A DNA stretch of 10,233 nucleotides from Pedobacter sp. UBA2067. GTDB taxonomy: Bacteria; Bacteroidota; Bacteroidia; Sphingobacteriales; Sphingobacteriaceae. Where the stretch lies: positions 8,943 through 19,175 of the forward strand of contig DDAD01000082.1 in assembly GCA_002333205.1 (NCBI GenBank), read 5' to 3'. Within the stretch, counting starts at the first letter, position 1. Each line of letters begins with the position of its first letter. Below, one piece after another: positions 8,098-10,233 of the stretch. Made by a program: the position numbers and the translations under genes. The notes below the pieces were generated by a model. It saw only the letters and a program-made list of their open reading frames with translations, made no database searches and was not told the DNA's origin.

Positions 8098-9084
8098 TTA
8101 GATTGATAATACCTTAGTCATTTCCAGTAAATCATCTTCGAGCTTAAAGGAATGTTCTGTAAGCGCTTCGTCTAGGCTTGTGACCTTTACATCATTACCT
8201 CGAAGGCCTACCATAGCAGCGGTAGTTCCTTTGAAAAGTTCGTTAACAGCAGCAAAGCCAAGGCGGCTACCTAAAATACGGTCCGCACTGCTCGGGCTAC
8301 CACCACGTTGTAAGTGGCCGAGAATGGTCACCTTAGTATCGTAGTGATTGAAGCGTTCTTTAACTTTTTTCGCAATGTCGTATGCACCACCGGCTTTGTG
8401 ACCCTCTGCCACAATAACAATGCTAGATGACTTTTTGGTCAATGCGCCGATTTCCAACTGGTTTACAAGCTCATCAATGCTGGTTTGCTTTTCAGGTAGG
8501 AGCACAGCTTCCGCACCTGAGGCGATTCCGCTTCGCAGCGCAATGCAACCAGAATCACGTCCCATAACCTCAATAAAGAAGAGGCGGTCGTGCGCATCTG
8601 CGGTGTCGCGGATTTTGTCAATAGCTTCAATGACCGTGTTCATCGCGGTATCGTAGCCAAGCGTGAAGTCAGAGCCAAATAGATCGTTGTCAATCGTTCC
8701 AGGTACACCCATTACTTTAACGCCAAATTTCTCAGAGAAAATCTTGGCACCAGTAAAGGTTCCATCGCCTCCAATTACAACTAGTCCATCAATGTTTCGT
8801 GCTTTTAAGTTATTATATGCCGTTTGCATGCCTTCTTCTGTCATGAAAGCCTTGCAACGTGCTGTTTTTAGAATTGTGCCACCTAAATGGATGATATTGC
8901 TAACGGAACGGGCATCCATTGGAATAATGTTATCATCAATTAATCCTTGATATCCCTGTTTAACACCAAACATGTTAGCTCCGTTGAATATACCGGTACG
9001 AACAACGGCCCTTATGCAGGCATTCATACCGGGAGCGTCTCCTCCAGAGGTTAGTACGGCAATATTATTTATATTTTGGTTCAT
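8098..9084 (-). CDS. pfkA: ATP-dependent 6-phosphofructokinase
   Basis: This 328-residue enzyme phosphorylates fructose 6-phosphate to fructose 1,6-bisphosphate, the committed step of glycolysis. Group A motifs are in order: LTSGGDAPGMNACIR (11-25), IGGDGTFTGA (104-113), GVPGTIDND (126-134) with catalytic base Asp132, MGRDSGCIAL (174-183) and GHLQRGGSPSSADRILGSR (257-275). Gly108 after Asp107 and Gly129 in PGTIDND point to ATP; pyrophosphate-dependent enzymes carry Asp and Lys there. Of the effector-site arginines of E. coli PfkA, Arg25 and Arg29 match R21 and R25, but the position of R54 is Ala58 (MDARSV), so ADP/PEP allostery may differ; this is an alignment by eye. It is the first gene of the operon with the kinase-like gene and gapA. 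No Shine-Dalgarno is visible before the ATG. A candidate operator and promoter lie just upstream. Confidence 0.97.
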   Translation of the reverse strand: MNQNINNIAVLTSGGDAPGMNACIRAVVRTGIFNGANMFGVKQGYQGLIDDNIIPMDARSVSNIIHLGGTILKTARCKAFMTEEGMQTAYNNLKARNIDGLVVIGGDGTFTGAKIFSEKFGVKVMGVPGTIDNDLFGSDFTLGYDTAMNTVIEAIDKIRDTADAHDRLFFIEVMGRDSGCIALRSGIASGAEAVLLPEKQTSIDELVNQLEIGALTKKSSSIVIVAEGHKAGGAYDIAKKVKERFNHYDTKVTILGHLQRGGSPSSADRILGSRLGFAAVNELFKGTTAAMVGLRGNDVKVTSLDEALTEHSFKLEDDLLEMTKVLSI

Positions 9085-9096
9085 ATTTTAATTAAA

Positions 9097-9104
9097 CGAA
9101 TATA
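9097..9104 (-). promoter_or_regulatory. Candidate -7 element of the pfkA operon promoter
   Basis: On the minus strand this reads TATATTCG, one mismatch from the Bacteroidota -7 consensus TAnnTTTG. It lies about 12 bp before the pfkA ATG, so the leader would be very short. No clear TTG -33 element is found at the expected 19-21 bp upstream; TTAGTG is the nearest. The candidate operator sits directly upstream, where -7/-33 recognition would occur. Confidence 0.3.
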
Positions 9105-9106
9105 AC

Positions 9107-9124
9107 GTGTATTTACTACACTAA
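9107..9124. promoter_or_regulatory. Candidate operator before pfkA: GTGTA-TTTAC-TACAC plus TAA
   Basis: GTGTA (9107-9111) and TACAC (9117-9121) are perfect inverted repeats with a 5-bp spacer, and the right arm continues to TACACTAA (9117-9124). On the pfkA strand the site reads TTAGTGTAGTAAATACAC. The same TACACTAA, also in a GTGT...ACAC dyad, lies before the regulator at 9351-9366. The position, overlapping the presumed pfkA promoter core, suits a repressor site. That the adjacent Nudix regulator binds it is an inference. Confidence 0.42.
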
Positions 9125-9350
9125 GTAATTTATCTTATTTTTTTTACATTACCTTGAACCTGAACTTTAAAAATAAATCGTCTGAGTTGGGTAATTGCAT
9201 CATTGAAATACACTACTATTTATCTCATGAGTAATTATATCAGGAGCAAGATGTAAAAAAAAATATAAAAAAGGGAACAGGGTGGGGATAAACGGAATTA
9301 GGAGCGACAATTTTTTGTTAGGCAAAGCGCAAAATATATTTACATTTACT

Positions 9351-9366
9351 GTGTTATTTACACTAA
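9351..9366. promoter_or_regulatory. Candidate operator before the Nudix regulator: GTGT-TATTT-ACAC plus TAA
   Basis: GTGT (9351-9354) and ACAC (9360-9363) form an inverted repeat that continues into TACACTAA (9359-9366), the same eight bases as in the pfkA site. The distance between the GTGT and ACAC arms is 5 bp here and 7 bp at pfkA, so the two dyads are not in identical register, which weakens the case. The site lies just upstream of a candidate promoter for the regulator, consistent with autoregulation. Confidence 0.4.
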
Positions 9367-9367
9367 C

Positions 9368-9397
9368 TCTGGTTAATAACGGAATTAATTAACTTTA
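9368..9397 (+). promoter_or_regulatory. Candidate promoter of the Nudix regulator gene
   Basis: TCTG (9368-9371) followed after 18 bp by TAACTTTA (9390-9397) resembles the Bacteroidota TTTG/TAnnTTTG pair with one mismatch in each half. An alternative -7 is TTAATTTG at 9415-9422, which would place transcription start downstream of the TTG at 9420 and require the start at 9474. Neither can be settled by eye. Confidence 0.25.
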
Positions 9398-9473
9398 TAT
9401 ATTAACAAACTCAATTAATTTGAATTGCCTGAGATTATTCCAGGATTTCAGATTTAAATCAAACTTATTTATT

Positions 9474-10163
9474 TTGAAAGAAGAACTACCTCAATTTAAT
9501 TCTACCTTTTCAATCGACTGCGTGATTTTCGGATTTGATGGTGGTGAACTGAAAATTCTCTTAATCGAGCGGAATGAAGAACCCTTCAAAGACTGGTGGG
9601 CGTTGCCGGGTAACCTGGTAAGAGCTAATGAAAGTCTTGATCAATCTGCCTCGAGAATTCTAAACGAACTTACGGGACTAGGCGACATTTACATGGAGCA
9701 ATATTATACATTTGGTGATCCCGACCGTCACCCACAGGGTAGAGTTGTAAGTATTGCCTATTATGCCTTGCTGCGCCTTGGCGGTGATAAAGCGTTAAAA
9801 CCGATCAGCACCTATGCGAAGCAAGCACATTGGGTAAATGTTAAAGATTTGCCTAAGCTGGCATTTGACCATCAACAAATCTTTGATAAGGGATTGGAGA
9901 AGATCAAGCGCAGGATTAAACATCAGCCTATTGCATTTGAGTTACTTCCCGAGAAGTTTACCCTAACGCAATTGCAGAACGTTTATGAACTGATCCTTGG
10001 TAAGAAACTCGACAAGCGTAATTTCAGAAAGAAGATGCTAAGCTTCGGGGTGTTGAGAGATCTGGATGAAAAGCAGAAAGGCGTTTCTTTCAGAGCGGCC
10101 ACGCTTTACCGTTTTGATAAACGCAAGTACGCAAAGTTGTTTGGTAAAGAGATTTCTTTTTAA
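9474..10163 (+). CDS. Nudix-domain/winged-helix transcriptional regulator (NrtR/AraR-like)
   Basis: From the TTG at 9474 this encodes 229 residues: a Nudix domain (about 11-140) fused to a winged-helix DNA-binding domain (about 150-225; FTLTQLQNVYE 162-172, KLDKRNFRKKML 178-189). This is the architecture of NrtR-type regulators, which use the Nudix fold to sense ADP-ribose or, in Bacteroides AraR, arabinose. The block GDPDRHPQGRVVSIAYYAL (81-99) is typical. The Nudix box is degenerate: consensus Gx5Ex7REUxEExGU reads N47...E53...R61-I62-L63-N64-E65-L66-T67-G68, so two metal-binding Glu are Ile62 and Leu66, arguing against hydrolysis. There is no ATG between the upstream stop (TAA 9390-9392) and the Nudix core. 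TTG at 9474 gives a family-like short N-terminus (KEELPQF then SIDCV); TTG at 9420 would add 18 residues. It is divergent from the pfkA operon, which it may control. Not to be annotated as an active Nudix hydrolase. Confidence 0.87.
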   Translation: MKEELPQFNSTFSIDCVIFGFDGGELKILLIERNEEPFKDWWALPGNLVRANESLDQSASRILNELTGLGDIYMEQYYTFGDPDRHPQGRVVSIAYYALLRLGGDKALKPISTYAKQAHWVNVKDLPKLAFDHQQIFDKGLEKIKRRIKHQPIAFELLPEKFTLTQLQNVYELILGKKLDKRNFRKKMLSFGVLRDLDEKQKGVSFRAATLYRFDKRKYAKLFGKEISF

Positions 10164-10233
10164 TGTGAGCTCCCGGAGCAAATCGAAAAGATTCAATAAA
10201 AATACAAAACTAAATGACATACAAAAAGGCCGG
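10164..10233. other. Right-edge intergenic stretch
   Basis: Seventy bases after the regulator stop codon. GCTC-CCG-GAGC near 10170 is a 4-bp stem without a T run. The window ends in AAAAAGGCCGG, which could be the left arm of a terminator hairpin whose other half lies outside. No gene is visible. Confidence 0.4.

Larger units (their letters stand above)
9085..9473. other. AT-rich divergent regulatory region between pfkA and the Nudix regulator
   Basis: This stretch of about 390 bp holds the promoters of the pfkA operon (leftward) and of the regulator (rightward). It contains three copies of TACACTA, all reading the same way on the plus strand (9117, 9209, 9359), two of them inside inverted repeats listed separately. 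It also has an A-rich tract (9255-9272) followed by a G-rich purine stretch (9273-9287), which may be intrinsically bent. The longest ATG reading frame noticed is nine codons (9227-9256) and has no support as a gene. I see no RNA gene or terminator. The part from 9420 could instead be coding if the regulator starts at the earlier TTG. Confidence 0.6.

Noticed and set aside
8663..8950. 95-residue plus-strand open frame opposite pfkA
   Set aside because: Antisense to the conserved PfkA core; its composition mirrors the complementary codons and it has no family motif.
9227..9256. Nine-codon ATG frame in the pfkA-regulator gap, as a possible leader peptide
   Set aside because: Too short, without runs of regulatory codons and without an attenuator hairpin after it.
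9255..9287. A-rich then G-rich purine tract as a repeat or replication-type element
   Set aside because: A single tract with no iterons or dyads around it; listed only as a feature of the intergenic region.
10168..10182. GCTC-CCG-GAGC palindrome as terminator of the regulator gene
   Set aside because: The stem is only 4 bp and no T run follows.
10038..10220. 60-residue minus-strand frame with a hydrophobic start, as a possible small membrane protein
   Set aside because: It mostly overlaps the conserved winged-helix end of the regulator on the other strand, and its hydrophobic look comes from antisense lysine codons and AT-rich DNA.

Overview
The window looks like chromosomal DNA from a Bacteroidota, most likely a Sphingobacteriaceae/Pedobacter-like bacterium. 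The evidence is a TonB-dependent receptor with an N-terminal carboxypeptidase-regulatory-like domain, AT-rich gene starts without Shine-Dalgarno sequences, a BadF/BadG-type sugar-kinase-like gene between pfkA and gapA, and a Nudix-type (NrtR/AraR-like) transcription regulator. The genus is inferred; no rRNA or other taxonomic marker is present.

Layout from left to right. Positions 1-825 (minus) hold the N-terminal 275 residues of a penicillin-acylase-family N-terminal-nucleophile hydrolase that runs off the left edge. A 332-bp AT-rich divergent promoter region (826-1157) separates it from a 958-residue TonB-dependent outer-membrane receptor (1158-4034, plus), which ends in a clear intrinsic terminator and has no SusD partner. 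Next comes glgB, the glycogen branching enzyme (4219-6201, plus). It converges on a three-gene minus-strand operon across a 13-bp-stem hairpin that can terminate from both sides. Read in transcription order, that operon is pfkA (9084-8098), a divergent ASKHA sugar-kinase-like gene (8096-7254) and gapA (7249-6251). The intergenic gaps are only 1 and 4 nt. Divergent from pfkA, across about 390 bp of very AT-rich DNA, is a Nudix-domain/winged-helix regulator (about 9474-10163, plus) that must start at a non-ATG codon.

The right half reads as a central carbon module: glycogen branching, two key glycolytic enzymes, a sugar-kinase-like protein and a candidate sensor-regulator. Three observations deserve attention. 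(1) The regulator's Nudix box has lost two metal-binding glutamates, so it is probably a ligand sensor rather than a hydrolase. (2) The sequence TACACTAA, each time inside a GTGT...ACAC inverted repeat, occurs in front of both pfkA and the regulator, with a third partial copy between them. These are candidate operators for divergent control and autoregulation. (3) The kinase-like protein keeps the phosphate-2 and adenosine motifs of its family but has a rewritten phosphate-1 loop (Tyr in place of Asp). No CRISPR array, tRNA, rRNA or mobile element was seen.
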